From: DATFXM01 sp035315885
GTDB taxonomy: Bacteria > Acidobacteriota > Blastocatellia > UBA7656
Reading direction: 5' to 3'
DNA: 64,000 bases
NCBI GenBank assembly: GCA_035315885.1
Contig: DATFXM010000200.1
Span: 6,434-70,433, forward strand
Part shown: positions 16,301-24,338 of the stretch, piece after piece
Layout of the letters: each line of letters begins with the position of its first letter
Position numbering within the stretch: the stretch's first letter is position 1
Translations under genes and position numbers: made by a program
The notes under the pieces: model-generated
Told to the model about the DNA's origin: nothing
Seen by the model: only the letters and a program-made list of their open reading frames with translations
The model's database searches: none

Positions 16301-16866
16301 GTCAGTGCAAGCTCCAGCGTCGCTCGATACGGCGACGCTGACCACACTCCCGTCGCGTTGGTTGGAACTGCGGTTCGCGAAAGGTCAGCTTGAAGAAGAA
16401 CGCTGAACACGATTGGCGTAGCGGGAAATAACTCGGCGCGGTGTTTCGAAAGAAGACTGAGTGCTGATTCAATACAGACGATGATCAAATCAGGTTGGAG
16501 GTCGTGGTACTTTCTCTGCCATAAATCGACGAGCTCTTTCTCGTACGCTGTGTCGCTTATCAGCGCCCGGTCCAGGTATTCGGTGTAGTACTCAATATGA
16601 TTAGCCGACTTGTCATTCAAGCCTGCCCGAATGGACTGCGCGAGCTCATTAGTCATCGGGAAGCGCTCATCTTCCCCAAACAACAACAGGACTCGCTTGA
16701 CGCTTTTCGCAGCCTCGGTGGACAGGGATTGACTGGTGTCTGTAGACGGCTGTGCGCCCCTTGCGCCGTACGCGATAGCCGCGTGCGAAAGCAGCATCAA
16801 AGCGATGCCGAGCACCGGAAGCTGCCCCGCACAACCTCGGTTGAGCCTGACTGTGCCTCTCAGCAC
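13393..16866 (-). CDS. membrane sensor histidine kinase with periplasmic-binding-protein-like sensor, four PAS domains and HisKA_3 core
   Basis: A 1157-residue hybrid sensor. An N-terminal signal/anchor is followed by an ABC substrate-binding-protein-like domain (about 55-350; starts VKRVLLLFGEDERFPMTNEL) facing the periplasm and a transmembrane helix (about 372-392). Four PAS/PAC units run from about 415 to 925. The NarX-type dimerisation/phospho-acceptor region (ARIARELHDDLNQKIALVSV) and a HATPase (NNVIRHSRA, DLGVGF, KGLGLISMRERL) complete it. The start is a GTG at 16866 with AGAGG upstream. It is followed by the NarL-type regulator. The sensor type resembles kinases thought to read small ligands such as aromatic or sugar compounds, but the ligand here is unknown. 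Confidence 0.9.
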   Translation of the reverse strand: MLRGTVRLNRGCAGQLPVLGIALMLLSHAAIAYGARGAQPSTDTSQSLSTEAAKSVKRVLLLFGEDERFPMTNELAQSIRAGLNDKSANHIEYYTEYLDRALISDTAYEKELVDLWQRKYHDLQPDLIIVCIESALSLLSKHRAELFPATPIVFSVLLQADLSRTAVPTNATGVWSASPYRATLELALTLHPATKRVILVYGSTEFEKRLLEVTQNELREYAGQLEIVYKTDLEIEQLQEQLSNLPEHTVVLFGTFIRDKAGLVFAGSESLSRIASTTNAPIYGCWSTFVGSGMVGGSLINFELLGQNAAEAGARILAGERPQDNPPHGVPNVVTFDWRQLERWGLREKNLPPGSLLLFKQQSFFEQYRLEIVFATTLLILEALLIAGFMLNRARRLKAERENSRLASLAEEERRNLEEVVSNVPGIVWENRTDPNDPSRIVRFLSDYIERMLGYSVEEWQSNRDFWLSVVAEEDRERTEREKEAILASGKEGVTQFRMRAKNGRVLWAEAHLTPIHNDAGVVVGVRGVTLDITDQKRAEEALNENRTQLAGIIESAMDAIISIDENQCIALFNPTAERMFRCEAADALGLKIDQFIPGLIREQHNRSLSNSSRSNGGKSLTGPLGRLLGRRADGQEFPIEASVSEVELNGRKFYTAILRDITNRIRTEEALKDSEANYRSIFNAVNDAIFVHDIDSGEVVDVNRVMCEMYGVTADEAKMLGPAVFSSNDPPYTVDAAIAWIRRAAGGEPQVFEWWARDKHGRRFWVEVSLRRSAIGGKDRILAVVRDIAYRKEAEDALRESEARFRTMADTAPVKIWIADSNKLRTYYNQQWLNFRGRTLEQELGTAWLEGVHPDDFESCCDAYYTAFDRSEPYRMEYRLRRHDGLYRWVLDTGKPRFSPGGEFLGYIGSCIDITERKLAEQSLADLSGELIRARENECARIARELHDDLNQKIALVSVELDQLMQSLYEADEKVLKNLQVIINETRQISRDIHRMSYDLHPSKLVHLGLVAALKSLCEELGHSRGLNIEFTHDSVPKDLSQEVSLCFYRIAQECLNNVIRHSRASEARVELLGTPSEIQLVVSDLGVGFDVESPKTRKGLGLISMRERLRLVGGSIIIHSRASHGTQVNARVPLSHEELVRNGRRQDDKMWAAGG

Positions 16867-17311
16867 TTCCGTAACCTCTAATCACTTCGACTTCAGAATG
16901 CGACGCACGAACGGGGAGAAAGCGCCGTCTATGCCGAGACGTCTATGCCGAGACTCCAGTCGGAGGGAGTCTCACCTCCAGCCCTTGCACTATTCCAGTC
17001 GTAAAAGATACCGACGAACGTTAGCACGAAGACTCGGCACTTCTATCCAGTGCCCTGTCCAATAAGGTGGACAAAACCAAGATGGACAAAACCGCGAAAT
17101 CGATGGCAAACGATGTACCACCCGGTTTTGCTAATCGACCTTCATTTATTGCGATTTCAGCTCGAAGGCCGGCGAGTGCCCGCGAGGCGTTGGGTCAAAG
17201 ACCGCAAAGCTGGGTTTACACCCACGCCGAGTGCAACCCAACCCACTTGGGCGCCATCGGTTCGCTGCCGGAGAGGTCTTTTGTTGGTCCTGGCGGGGCA
17301 GGTACGCCAGG
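16867..17311. other. gene-free stretch with short tandem duplications
   Basis: No supported gene. A 14-bp unit (GTCTATGCCGAGAC) is duplicated in tandem at 16927-16954, and GGACAAAACC recurs 15 bp apart near 17070. Presumably it holds the promoter of the sensor kinase. Confidence 0.4.
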
Positions 17312-17767
17312 TCAATTCTCACAAGACTGAGGATCGGTGCCCACAAAATCTGCAACGAAAGTGGTTCCGTCCATTCTGGTTACGGTCATCTGAACGCGCG
17401 CCACCGGAACGCAACCGCCCTGAATTACAATTGTCCCCTGACCCGACGCGCGGTTGCCCTCGGTGTCGTCGAGGATGCTCAACTGGATCGCGGGAGTCGA
17501 GCAGGAGCTATGAGCCCAGCGACCACCGGCATAAACGTTCTGTTTGCCCGTCATAAGCCAGATCTCAGCTTCACCATTCTGCTCAAGAAAAACCGCGACC
17601 GCATTGATGGTCAGGCGCTGGTCATTGTCCACCGTGATGGTTCCTTCACCGGTGGCCACTTCCGCAAGATAGGGTGAGTCCTGTACAGTCGCCTGCGCAG
17701 TCGCTGGGGTCCATTGCACCATAAGCAGAAATACAAATGCGGAGAGAGTTAATGCACGCTTTCCCAT
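17312..17767 (-). CDS. secreted hypothetical protein
   Basis: A 151-residue exported protein of unknown function. It starts MGKRALTLSAFVFLLMVQW and ends its signal near PATAQA (about residue 25). The remainder is a small beta-rich domain with a probable disulfide (C in WAHSSCST and C in QGGCVPVA) and VTRMDGTTFVADFVG near the end. The ATG at 17767 has GAGGAGGG about 8 bp upstream; the longer frame to 17878 lacks a ribosome site. It is a single gene between two-component genes. Confidence 0.7.
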   Translation of the reverse strand: MGKRALTLSAFVFLLMVQWTPATAQATVQDSPYLAEVATGEGTITVDNDQRLTINAVAVFLEQNGEAEIWLMTGKQNVYAGGRWAHSSCSTPAIQLSILDDTEGNRASGQGTIVIQGGCVPVARVQMTVTRMDGTTFVADFVGTDPQSCEN

Positions 17768-18089
17768 TAGCACTACCCTCCTCTTCCTTCGAATCGGGGC
17801 GTTCGAGCGAGTAGCAAAACCGCCATCGTCCGCAAGTCCCGAGCCAATATCGGCTTCGACGCCGAATTCTATCACCACTCAAAATCTGACGCGCTCGAAT
17901 TCCAGCAAGAAAAATGGGGTAGGCACCAGTGACGCAGCAAGAAAGACCTTACACCAACTAGAAAGAGCGAATAAAGGGCCGGATTCAAACGTGGCGGGAG
18001 GGAGGCCGGTTGAAACCTTCAAACCTTGTGGATTGATCTCAGTGATAAAACGCCCGGGCCGGTGGCGCGCAGAACTCACACCGAACCCA

Positions 18090-18512
18090 CTAGGCAAGAA
18101 GCTGGTTGCCGCATTCACAAGAGTCAATATTGAGCGTAGGCGAGATGAAGCGGCGCCCCGCTACTGCCTCTCTGACTGCCAGGCACAGATCACTTACGAG
18201 TCGTGACTTAACTACGTAGCCGGTTGCGCCTGCGGCGAAAGCGGCATCGATGAACACAGGCTCCTCGTGCACGGTCAAAAAGATTATCTTTGCGCCCGGG
18301 GAGCGCTGCTTGAGGACAGTAGCAGCCTCAATCCCATTCATTCCCGGCATCGATATATCGAGCACGATCACGTCGGGGTGCAATCTGGACTCTTCCTCGA
18401 GCATTTGCTGTCCATCAGCTACCGCGGCGAGTACAACATATTCAACTTCCAACGTTCCGATCACTTTCTCACGCATCGCGGTGTGATCTTCAGCAATCAG
18501 TAAGCGAGTCAT
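18090..18512 (-). CDS. single-domain response regulator (receiver only)
   Basis: A 140-residue receiver. LLIAEDHTAMRE gives the acidic pair, PDVIVLDISMPGMNG the phospho-acceptor Asp, FLTVHEEP the switch Thr and GYVVKSRL the Lys. The sequence is closest to NarL-type receivers (ADGQQMLEEESRLHPDV), but it ends about 15 residues after the receiver (FISPTLNIDSCECGNQLLA) with no helix-turn-helix. No LuxR domain remains downstream in any frame I could follow. It may be a truncated NarL-type regulator or a stand-alone output protein. The ATG has AGGAAG upstream. No kinase is adjacent. Confidence 0.85.
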   Translation of the reverse strand: MTRLLIAEDHTAMREKVIGTLEVEYVVLAAVADGQQMLEEESRLHPDVIVLDISMPGMNGIEAATVLKQRSPGAKIIFLTVHEEPVFIDAAFAAGATGYVVKSRLVSDLCLAVREAVAGRRFISPTLNIDSCECGNQLLA

Positions 18513-19111
18513 AATCTACTTCCTTTTCCGGTCGCGACCTCTTGGTTTTGCCAAGCTGACGCACTCGAGGTCACTCCCTTGGATTCGGAGGTATATCAAC
18601 AAGTTGGCTTGCTTGTCGATCGTCTAGATTGGGGGGCTTAGCTGGGCTGAAGAAGAAGGCCGTTTTTCGTAAGCCGGCCCATTGACCGGCCACCCGATAG
18701 AAAGAAAAGGGGCCCTTCACGACTGAAGTCAGTCCTGGCACGCGCCTCGTCGCGGCAACCAGGAGGCTAGCCACGCAAAGGCGCGTTCCGCACGACAGCC
18801 CTTAGCCTAGCGCCCCCGACACGCAAGGCAACGATTCAAAATTCCTGACTACTAAAGGGCGAGTATAGATTCTTGGTACCAATCAAACAACTGTTATAAG
18901 TGACAGGAACTCTGTGGTGAAACGTAGCGGGGCCAATGCGGGACTTTCCCGAGACGGGGTACAAGGGCTGAACACATCCTGCTCCAGACAATTAACCCAA
19001 GTTTCGCAGGGCGGGGTAGCTCCCACGGCATGTCGTGTTAGCTGCGGAATGTCGTGTTACATGAAAAGGCCCTTTTTCCAGAACGGAAACGACGACGGTT
19101 GCCGTGCGCAA
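18513..19111. other. gene-free stretch with one operator-like dyad
   Basis: Apart from the CTGTTA-N4-TGACAG site at 18891-18906, I see no supported gene or RNA. The open frame at 18914-19141 has no ribosome site and no recognisable content. Confidence 0.4.
18891..18906. promoter_or_regulatory. operator-like dyad
   Basis: CTGTTA-N4-TGACAG, the same dyad as at 6301, 9058, 11782 and 12078, but without the third half-site 22 bp away. It lies 379 bp upstream of the single-domain receiver gene, so its target is unclear. Confidence 0.3.
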
Positions 19112-20107
19112 CTAGTCCTGGCCGAACTGCCTGACTGGTGAGCCTCGCTCTCCTTCTCTTAATGAACGATCGTCGCGATGCCACCACCACTCTCCGCGCA
19201 GCATATTTGCGAAGCTGCGACTAGGATTCAAAAAGCTCCGGACCATCAACCGCACGAAGCGGTTTGTCGTACGAGCTTCGATCCGGCGAATGAGATATCG
19301 ATCAAGCATGTCTTCACCGATCAACCAGCCCGTACCAACTATCGGCGTAACCACCAGGTCAACGTACGCGGCAGGATGTCGGGATTTCTCGCTCGGCGTG
19401 AGACCTACGTTGCCGATCGAGGATTCTCCGAAAGGTCCAAGCTCAAACAGCGCGCTGACCGCCGCCGCCCACCCCAACGCTTTAAGCCGGCTGATCCAGT
19501 ATTCTTTGCTTCGTCCAAACCGCAGGTTCCTGCCAGCCGGATCGTTGTGCACCAATATGGCGCCGCTCACAGCTCCCTGCATGGGATGGCCAATGTAGTT
19601 GACCAGAAACTCGTCGCCGTCTTGCCATCCGCGTACGCTTTTCACTGAATTGATGTAGTCCTTCCAAAACGGCCCCTTCAAGTCCTTGCGTGTGCTCGGC
19701 TCGGTTGCGATGCGGAACGCATTCATTATCGCTGTGAATTTCAGCGATTGCAGAAGCGTATTTTTCCAGTGAATGCCTCCCTGGACTTTTGGCGGTTTTT
19801 GATCAAGAGGCGAGAGCGTTTGCGGCAACTGCGCTGCGCTCCTGCAATCGTTTGAAGGTTCTAAAGCTTCGCCTGAAAGTGCCCGGTCATTAGTGGGAAA
19901 GAGATCGCAGAACCGTAGCCTCATTTGGTCTCGGAGGATATTCGAAAAATTCGACTCCGAACGATCTTCATCCAACGCTACTGCAAGCGCTTCGTGCGTT
20001 ATGGTCTGCCCGAGTGACCGTGTAACGGTCTGCCCGAGTGCAGCCGGTGCCCCAACAAAGATAATTGCCAACATCCCAAACACTAGTATGATTCGATGGC
20101 GAATCAT
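19112..20107 (-). CDS. exported hypothetical protein resembling DUF3943
   Basis: A 331-residue protein with a Sec signal (RIILVFGMLAIIFVGAPAAL, cleaved near GQ, about residue 26). The body contains SLKFTAIMNAFRIATEPS, DGDEFLVNYIGHPMQGAVSG and VVTPIVGTGWLIGEDMLDRY, a pattern I associate with the DUF3943 family of predicted envelope proteins. The assignment rests on the NYIGHPMQGA segment. Two or three amphipathic or hydrophobic segments suggest membrane association. The ATG at 20107 has GGGAGGG just upstream; the frame is open to 20146. No functional neighbour. Confidence 0.6.
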   Translation of the reverse strand: MIRHRIILVFGMLAIIFVGAPAALGQTVTRSLGQTITHEALAVALDEDRSESNFSNILRDQMRLRFCDLFPTNDRALSGEALEPSNDCRSAAQLPQTLSPLDQKPPKVQGGIHWKNTLLQSLKFTAIMNAFRIATEPSTRKDLKGPFWKDYINSVKSVRGWQDGDEFLVNYIGHPMQGAVSGAILVHNDPAGRNLRFGRSKEYWISRLKALGWAAAVSALFELGPFGESSIGNVGLTPSEKSRHPAAYVDLVVTPIVGTGWLIGEDMLDRYLIRRIEARTTNRFVRLMVRSFLNPSRSFANMLRGEWWWHRDDRSLREGERGSPVRQFGQD

Positions 20108-20639
20108 CGCCCTCCCTCTTGCCACGGTTGCTCCCCTTTCTTTCACAGTAACTAAGCGTCAACAGCACACGGACCGGCTTGCGCTGAAGTTGCCAATGAG
20201 TGCTCGTACCGTCGAGAGCGTCGGTCCCTCGTTCTTGATCGTTCTTGTCCTTGAATTGTGTTTCTCAGGTTCGAGGTCTGCCCTAACGATCGTGGGGGAG
20301 AGCGCTTGCACTAGCGTGAGGGGGTTTCGCAAGTAGGAGATTCTTGCTCAAGTACGAAAGCGGCACCTCATACCACATCTCTAGAGAATCAAGGGACACT
20401 GAGGCCAAGGAGATCGGCCTCTCGCAGGGATGCTTTAGATAAGATTTCTCGAAGTTCTTAGAGATCACTTGACCTTCTCTTAACTGGGCGCAGGAATGAA
20501 ACCCTGGGAGTAAGCACACCACTACCTCGGACCAATGCTCGATCTTGGTTCTGACTCGTACTCTTTAGTTTGGTGTTGCTCGGGTTCGGTGACCCGTTGC
20601 TCCGACCGAATCCGCTTCAAACGTATTTACACCGGCGGT
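20108..20639. other. gene-free stretch
   Basis: I see no supported gene, RNA or repeat in this roughly 530-bp interval between the DUF3943-like and GlsB-like genes. Confidence 0.4.
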
Positions 20640-20894
20640 TCAGGCGGTCTTACCCTTCATCATCCGATACACACCTAGGAGAACCATCGCTCCGACTACG
20701 GCCAGCACGAAGCTCATGAACATCCCACTCTTGATTCCCAGCTTTGAGCCCACGAACCCGCCGATTAGTGCACCAGCGACTCCCAGCAGGATGGTGACGA
20801 TGATCCCGCCCGGATCCTTGCCTGGCATCAACAGCTTTGCGACCGCTCCAGCTATCAATCCGAATACAGCCCAGCCGATGATTTGCAAAATCAT
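20640..20894 (-). CDS. GlsB/YeaQ/YmgE family small membrane protein
   Basis: An 84-residue inner-membrane protein of the transglycosylase-associated family. Three hydrophobic segments (IIGWAVFGLIAGAVAKLLMP, IIVTILLGVAGALIGGFVG, FMSFVLAVVGAMVLLGVYRM) and the Gly-rich GKDPGG turn are typical. The family is often stress-induced, but its molecular function is not established. The ATG at 20894 has AAGGAGG 5 bp upstream; upstream in-frame sequence to 20963 looks like leader. Neighbours are other small envelope or stress genes. Confidence 0.88.
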   Translation of the reverse strand: MILQIIGWAVFGLIAGAVAKLLMPGKDPGGIIVTILLGVAGALIGGFVGSKLGIKSGMFMSFVLAVVGAMVLLGVYRMMKGKTA

Positions 20895-21286
20895 TTTGTC
20901 CTCCTTGGCACTGCTCCGGTTTTTTACTTCAGCAAAAATGTCATAGCGACATTCACCGTCCACTCTTCAGATCTGCGTCAGGTCAGTTCAAGAAATCCAA
21001 TCGTCCTCTACGCCAGGCGCGTTTGATTGAAGTCCCTCGACCAAACATTTTCACCGCAACGGGCGAAGATGCTAAGTACCGCAAAACCGCTCAGATCGAC
21101 TTTGTCTAAGCCCCTGTCTTTCGTCGATGCCCTCCTTCGCGGTCTTGCGGTACTTTGCTTCTTCGCGCGGCTCCATCGCCAGAGCTGCCGCACTCAAGCC
21201 GCCGTATAACTCCAGCCCCGAAGCCGCCTCGGACATCTTTCTCAGTACCGATCTCTGCTTTGTGCTCATCATGACAACACGCAACA
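20895..21286. other. gene-free stretch with a possible diverged CGCAAAG-type repeat
   Basis: Around 21050-21180 the sequence has ACCGCAAAACCGC and GCGGTCTTGCGG-like segments that loosely resemble the repeats at 11868 and 43611. The match is weak. No gene is supported. Confidence 0.25.
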
Positions 21287-22021
21287 TTACTTGGAGCGAT
21301 TCTTAGGCGAATGCTTCTTGAGTATATCTATCAGTTGCTGTCCTTCAGGAGTCGCCTGAACCGCACCCTCGCGCACAATCTGGGTCGCGTTAAGCTTCTG
21401 GTTGTAGATATGCTCGTTGTCGCCTTCGTCGCACTGCAAGTTCGAGCCTGAAAGCGAAACGCCCACAAAGACGCCTTTCGATCTTGAGTACGAGAGCATC
21501 TCTGCATCCAAGGTTCCCTGGGTGGAGGCTTCGACGGTGCGCCCTTTTGGCCCTGCGGCGACCGACGCATCGCTGCCAAGCTTGACCTTGCTCTTGAGAA
21601 TGGCAGCCGCGCCTTTCTTGTTCATCACCATCACCACAAAATCGGTGGACTGACCGCCGAACTGGAAGCCAACGCTCAAGCCCACCAATCGATACATCGC
21701 AGGCGGGCTCCACGGACCATCAAAGTTCTCGCCCGTACGGCAACTCAACGCACCTCGACCGTAGCTGCTGCCCAGGAGAAGCGAACTCTTGCGAACTGAT
21801 GGCAGCACAAGCACGCACTCGGCGCCGTCTATGATGTCCTTCGGCACGTCCTCCGGAATGCTCAGTATCTCGTTCAATACTTTTGCACAAGCTTGAAGTC
21901 GTTGTTTCTCCTTCTTCTGACCGTTGGCCTGCGATGCAAGCAGAAGGACCAGAATCAGAATGGTCATTGTGGTGTACACCGCTCGAGCTCGGATGAAATT
22001 GCGATGATTTGTCAAACTCAT
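21287..22021 (-). CDS. SYLF (YSC84-like) domain lipid-binding protein, exported
   Basis: A 244-residue protein with an N-terminal signal or anchor (VYTTMTILILVLLLASQANG). A SYLF domain follows: VLPSVRKSSLLLGSSYGRGA, then SPPAMYRLVGLSVGFQFGGQ, MVMNKKGAAAILKSKVKLG and SYSRSKGVFVGVSLSGSNL. SYLF domains bind phosphoinositides or other lipids; bacterial versions are predicted to be periplasmic and are of unknown role. The ATG at 22021 has AAAGGG upstream. The DUF202 gene 162 bp upstream on the same strand may be co-transcribed. Confidence 0.88.
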   Translation of the reverse strand: MSLTNHRNFIRARAVYTTMTILILVLLLASQANGQKKEKQRLQACAKVLNEILSIPEDVPKDIIDGAECVLVLPSVRKSSLLLGSSYGRGALSCRTGENFDGPWSPPAMYRLVGLSVGFQFGGQSTDFVVMVMNKKGAAAILKSKVKLGSDASVAAGPKGRTVEASTQGTLDAEMLSYSRSKGVFVGVSLSGSNLQCDEGDNEHIYNQKLNATQIVREGAVQATPEGQQLIDILKKHSPKNRSK

Positions 22022-22183
22022 TGCTTGCCCTTTCCAGTCGATTCGACATCCTTACCCGTTCGGTAAAGAGTCGCGACTCGAGCTCTCAGCACGTACGGTT
22101 CGGTTCCGCGGCACCTGCCCTCACTTACCCCCTCGTTGAATTTACCGTTTCCTTCGAACCTAAGCGGGACCTGCTTCGCTGTG

Positions 22184-22585
22184 TTATCTCCTGAGGAACA
22201 CCACCAGCAGCGCGATGATCCCGAACCCGGAGATGAGGCCGGCAATCATGAAGGTGAGCGAGTGTGGCACGTCGTATCCGAACCGCTGCCGAATTGACTT
22301 GGTGCGATGCCAGTGTTGTAACGTCGCCAAAAAAGAGGCGACAACGCCAATCACGATCATGGAAAAGGCGAACTCACGGACGCCGCTCAACCTGCCCGCC
22401 TGCGGTCCGGTGGGTGACTCACCCAGATACTCAAAGAACTTGTAAATCGTAAACCCGAAGCTGATCAACGCTGCGGCGATTCTTATCCAGGCCATCAGCG
22501 TTCGTTCATAGGCCATGTGTGTGCGAGCAAGTGCCAGCTCGTTCGCATCCGGAGGGCTCGCCGGTTCTCCCACCACCTGGCCCAT
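22184..22585 (-). CDS. DUF202 (YidH-like) small inner-membrane protein
   Basis: A 133-residue membrane protein. The DUF202 hallmark ELALARTHMAYERTLMAWIR precedes three transmembrane helices (IAAALISFGFTIYKFFEYL, EFAFSMIVIGVVASFLATL, LTFMIAGLISGFGIIALLVV). Function unknown. The ATG at 22585 has GAGGAAG upstream. It lies before the SYLF gene on the same strand. Confidence 0.88.
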   Translation of the reverse strand: MGQVVGEPASPPDANELALARTHMAYERTLMAWIRIAAALISFGFTIYKFFEYLGESPTGPQAGRLSGVREFAFSMIVIGVVASFLATLQHWHRTKSIRQRFGYDVPHSLTFMIAGLISGFGIIALLVVFLRR

Positions 22586-22849
22586 CAAAAATCTTCCTCG
22601 TTCAATCTTCCGCTATACGCTGATCATTATGTGCACCCTGACACCGAGTTCACCGGTTCAGCGCTGCACTTCTCCACTTTTAGTACCTGCACCTGGGCTG
22701 TCATTTTATTTGCGATGCCGTTGTTCAATGTCGCTATCACGCGCAAGCGATGCGGGAAACCGGGGACCGCGACGAGTTCTTCAAGGCGGCTCTGTCGACA
22801 CACACAGGCGAAGAGAGGCAGAGTCGCCTATGAAGTAACGCAGAAGATT

Positions 22850-22896
22850 AAAAATGGGCCGAGCTTGGCTCTCTCCCCAATACCAGGCTCGGCCCA
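22850..22896 (-). terminator. strong rho-independent-type terminator
   Basis: TGGGCCGAGC (22855-22864) pairs perfectly with GCTCGGCCCA (22887-22896), and CTTGG/CCAAG-type pairs extend the stem. On the minus strand the stem is followed at once by TTTTTAATC. It should end transcription of the SPASM-like gene, about 145 bp downstream of its stop. The rest of 22586-23041 holds no supported gene. Confidence 0.65.
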
Positions 22897-23041
22897 GACG
22901 TGAGCAAGATCGACGAAGAACTTGCTCAGCCCATGCATATTCGAAATGCCTCGTTTATCCGTCGCAGTCTCGAAGCAGCGTTCCCGTATTGCGCCACGAT
23001 TGTTTGTGGGACGCAGAACCGGGGAGGAGTGGCCGGGCACT

Positions 23042-23872
23042 TTAAGCCACCCCCTTTTGCGCGCCGGTCATGACGTTAAGACTATCGCGCATCTCACGAG
23101 CCGCCTCATCAATCGCTTTGAATAGCGATTTGACACCATCGCACCGGTAGTTCCTGCTGGGCCACTTGAAGTAGCCGCCGCAGTTTTGGAAATGAGGGCA
23201 CTCATAGCATTCGGCGCGATCTACAAACAATGCGTTTTGCAAATCGGGGACGAAGCTCGTCAGATCTCCAGGAGTTCTGCCGTTGCCGAGGCGGCGTGCA
23301 ATCGTTTCTCGCCCGTCTTCGGTTACATAGCGGAGCGTAGCAGGATTCTCCTCTTGTACATCCCAGAGAGAACTTTGCTCGGAGTGATACTTCGCCAGGA
23401 AAGTACTGTGGAAGTACTCGATCGGAAGAGCGACAGCCCTGCTGTGAATGTAGAAGTTCAACACCCGCAGCACCTCTTCCATCAGCGACGGGTCAGGCTG
23501 GCCGATTTCGAGCTTTATTAGAAGCTTCAGCGAGGCCGCAACCTTCACCGCCTTGCTGAAACCATTTACAACCGGAATGCATACGCGCAGGGGATGCCGA
23601 TCGAGAAGTCTTGCATACCGATAGAGACTCGGGAACTCATTCGTTGGATACAGCATCACCAGATCTACAGGTACTCCGTAGCCCCAGTTTGTGAGCACTT
23701 CGCCGTCGCCGTTCAGCGAGAGGAGCTGAACGGCTACCAGGTCGTCCATATTGCCATTCGAAAGGCCGGCCACTATTTCTTGAGCGTCATAGGACCGGAC
23801 AATGACTTTGCGCCTTCTATAGCGGGCAAGCAGATTGATCGGGATGTTGTAGACTACTTCGTCCACCGCCAC
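23042..23872 (-). CDS. SPASM-like protein lacking a radical SAM core
   Basis: A 276-residue protein. The C-terminal part has C-x2-C-x5-CGGYF and a further Cys about 15 residues on (ECYECPHFQNCGGYFKW ... YRCDG), the pattern of an auxiliary-cluster SPASM or twitch domain. The middle (LPIEYFHSTFLAKYH) resembles the C-terminal half of radical SAM maturases. No C-x3-C-x2-C motif is present, and the N-terminus is only about 60 residues longer. Such stand-alone SPASM proteins are known as partners of separate radical SAM proteins in peptide-modifying systems (GeoRSP type), but no partner lies nearby. The GTG start at 23872 has AAGGA upstream. Function unknown. Confidence 0.6.
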   Translation of the reverse strand: MAVDEVVYNIPINLLARYRRRKVIVRSYDAQEIVAGLSNGNMDDLVAVQLLSLNGDGEVLTNWGYGVPVDLVMLYPTNEFPSLYRYARLLDRHPLRVCIPVVNGFSKAVKVAASLKLLIKLEIGQPDPSLMEEVLRVLNFYIHSRAVALPIEYFHSTFLAKYHSEQSSLWDVQEENPATLRYVTEDGRETIARRLGNGRTPGDLTSFVPDLQNALFVDRAECYECPHFQNCGGYFKWPSRNYRCDGVKSLFKAIDEAAREMRDSLNVMTGAQKGVA

Positions 23873-24253
23873 TCAGGTCCTTCTATTCTTGCTTCTTCGA
23901 ATCGCGATTGCCCTGTATAGTCTCTCTCACGATTACCAGCCTTCTCGTATATGAAAACTGCCGAGTTATTAGTCAGGGGCTGTGATCAGCAATACGCATC
24001 GGAACGGCACCACAATTTCCCTTTTGCTTGTGTTGCTGCTTCAACGCGCCGTTTGGATTTCGATCGCTGTGCCCAACAAGATAAAGGCAAGCCTCACGCC
24101 ATATGCCCAGCCAATCGCTAACTCATTGTTTCGGCATTTCTTTGAATTGGAGGATTTGTGAAGGATGTTGGTTGAGGGTTGACGAGAATCACGACGCGAT
24201 GCGGAAACCCCGGAATCTCGTGGAATTCTGAATTCTGCATCCTATGTCTGAGT
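23873..24253. other. intergenic stretch with a 56-codon Cys-containing open frame
   Basis: Divergent from the SPASM-like gene, an ATG frame at 23951-24121 encodes 56 residues with four Cys (VRGCDQQYASERHHNF, CVAAS, DRCAQQD, AICPANR). There is no clear ribosome site, so I do not call it a gene. Around 24190-24225 a GATGCGGAAACCCCGG segment resembles segments near 22750 and 41310. Confidence 0.3.
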
Positions 24254-24331
24254 TCTGAGTCCTGAGTTCTGAGTATTGAGTTGGACGTCAATCATTAATC
24301 ACTGCCCAGGACTCAGAACTCAGGACTCAGA
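24254..24331. repeat. composite palindrome of CTGAGTTCTGAGTC units (copy 1)
   Basis: A 21-bp left arm (24254-24274) built of TGAGTTC/TGAGTCC units is mirrored exactly at 24311-24331, with a 36-bp loop. ACTCTCT follows the right arm. Related elements occur at 39431, 40368 and 53071. It sits just beyond the stop of the lipoprotein gene, where it could also stop transcription. Confidence 0.75.
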
Positions 24332-24338
24332 AACTCTC

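Noticed and set aside
22828..23040. Minus-strand ORF after the SPASM-like gene as a possible modified-peptide precursor
   Set aside because: The frame runs through the strong terminator hairpin at 22855-22896 and has only a weak ribosome site, so it is not a credible gene.
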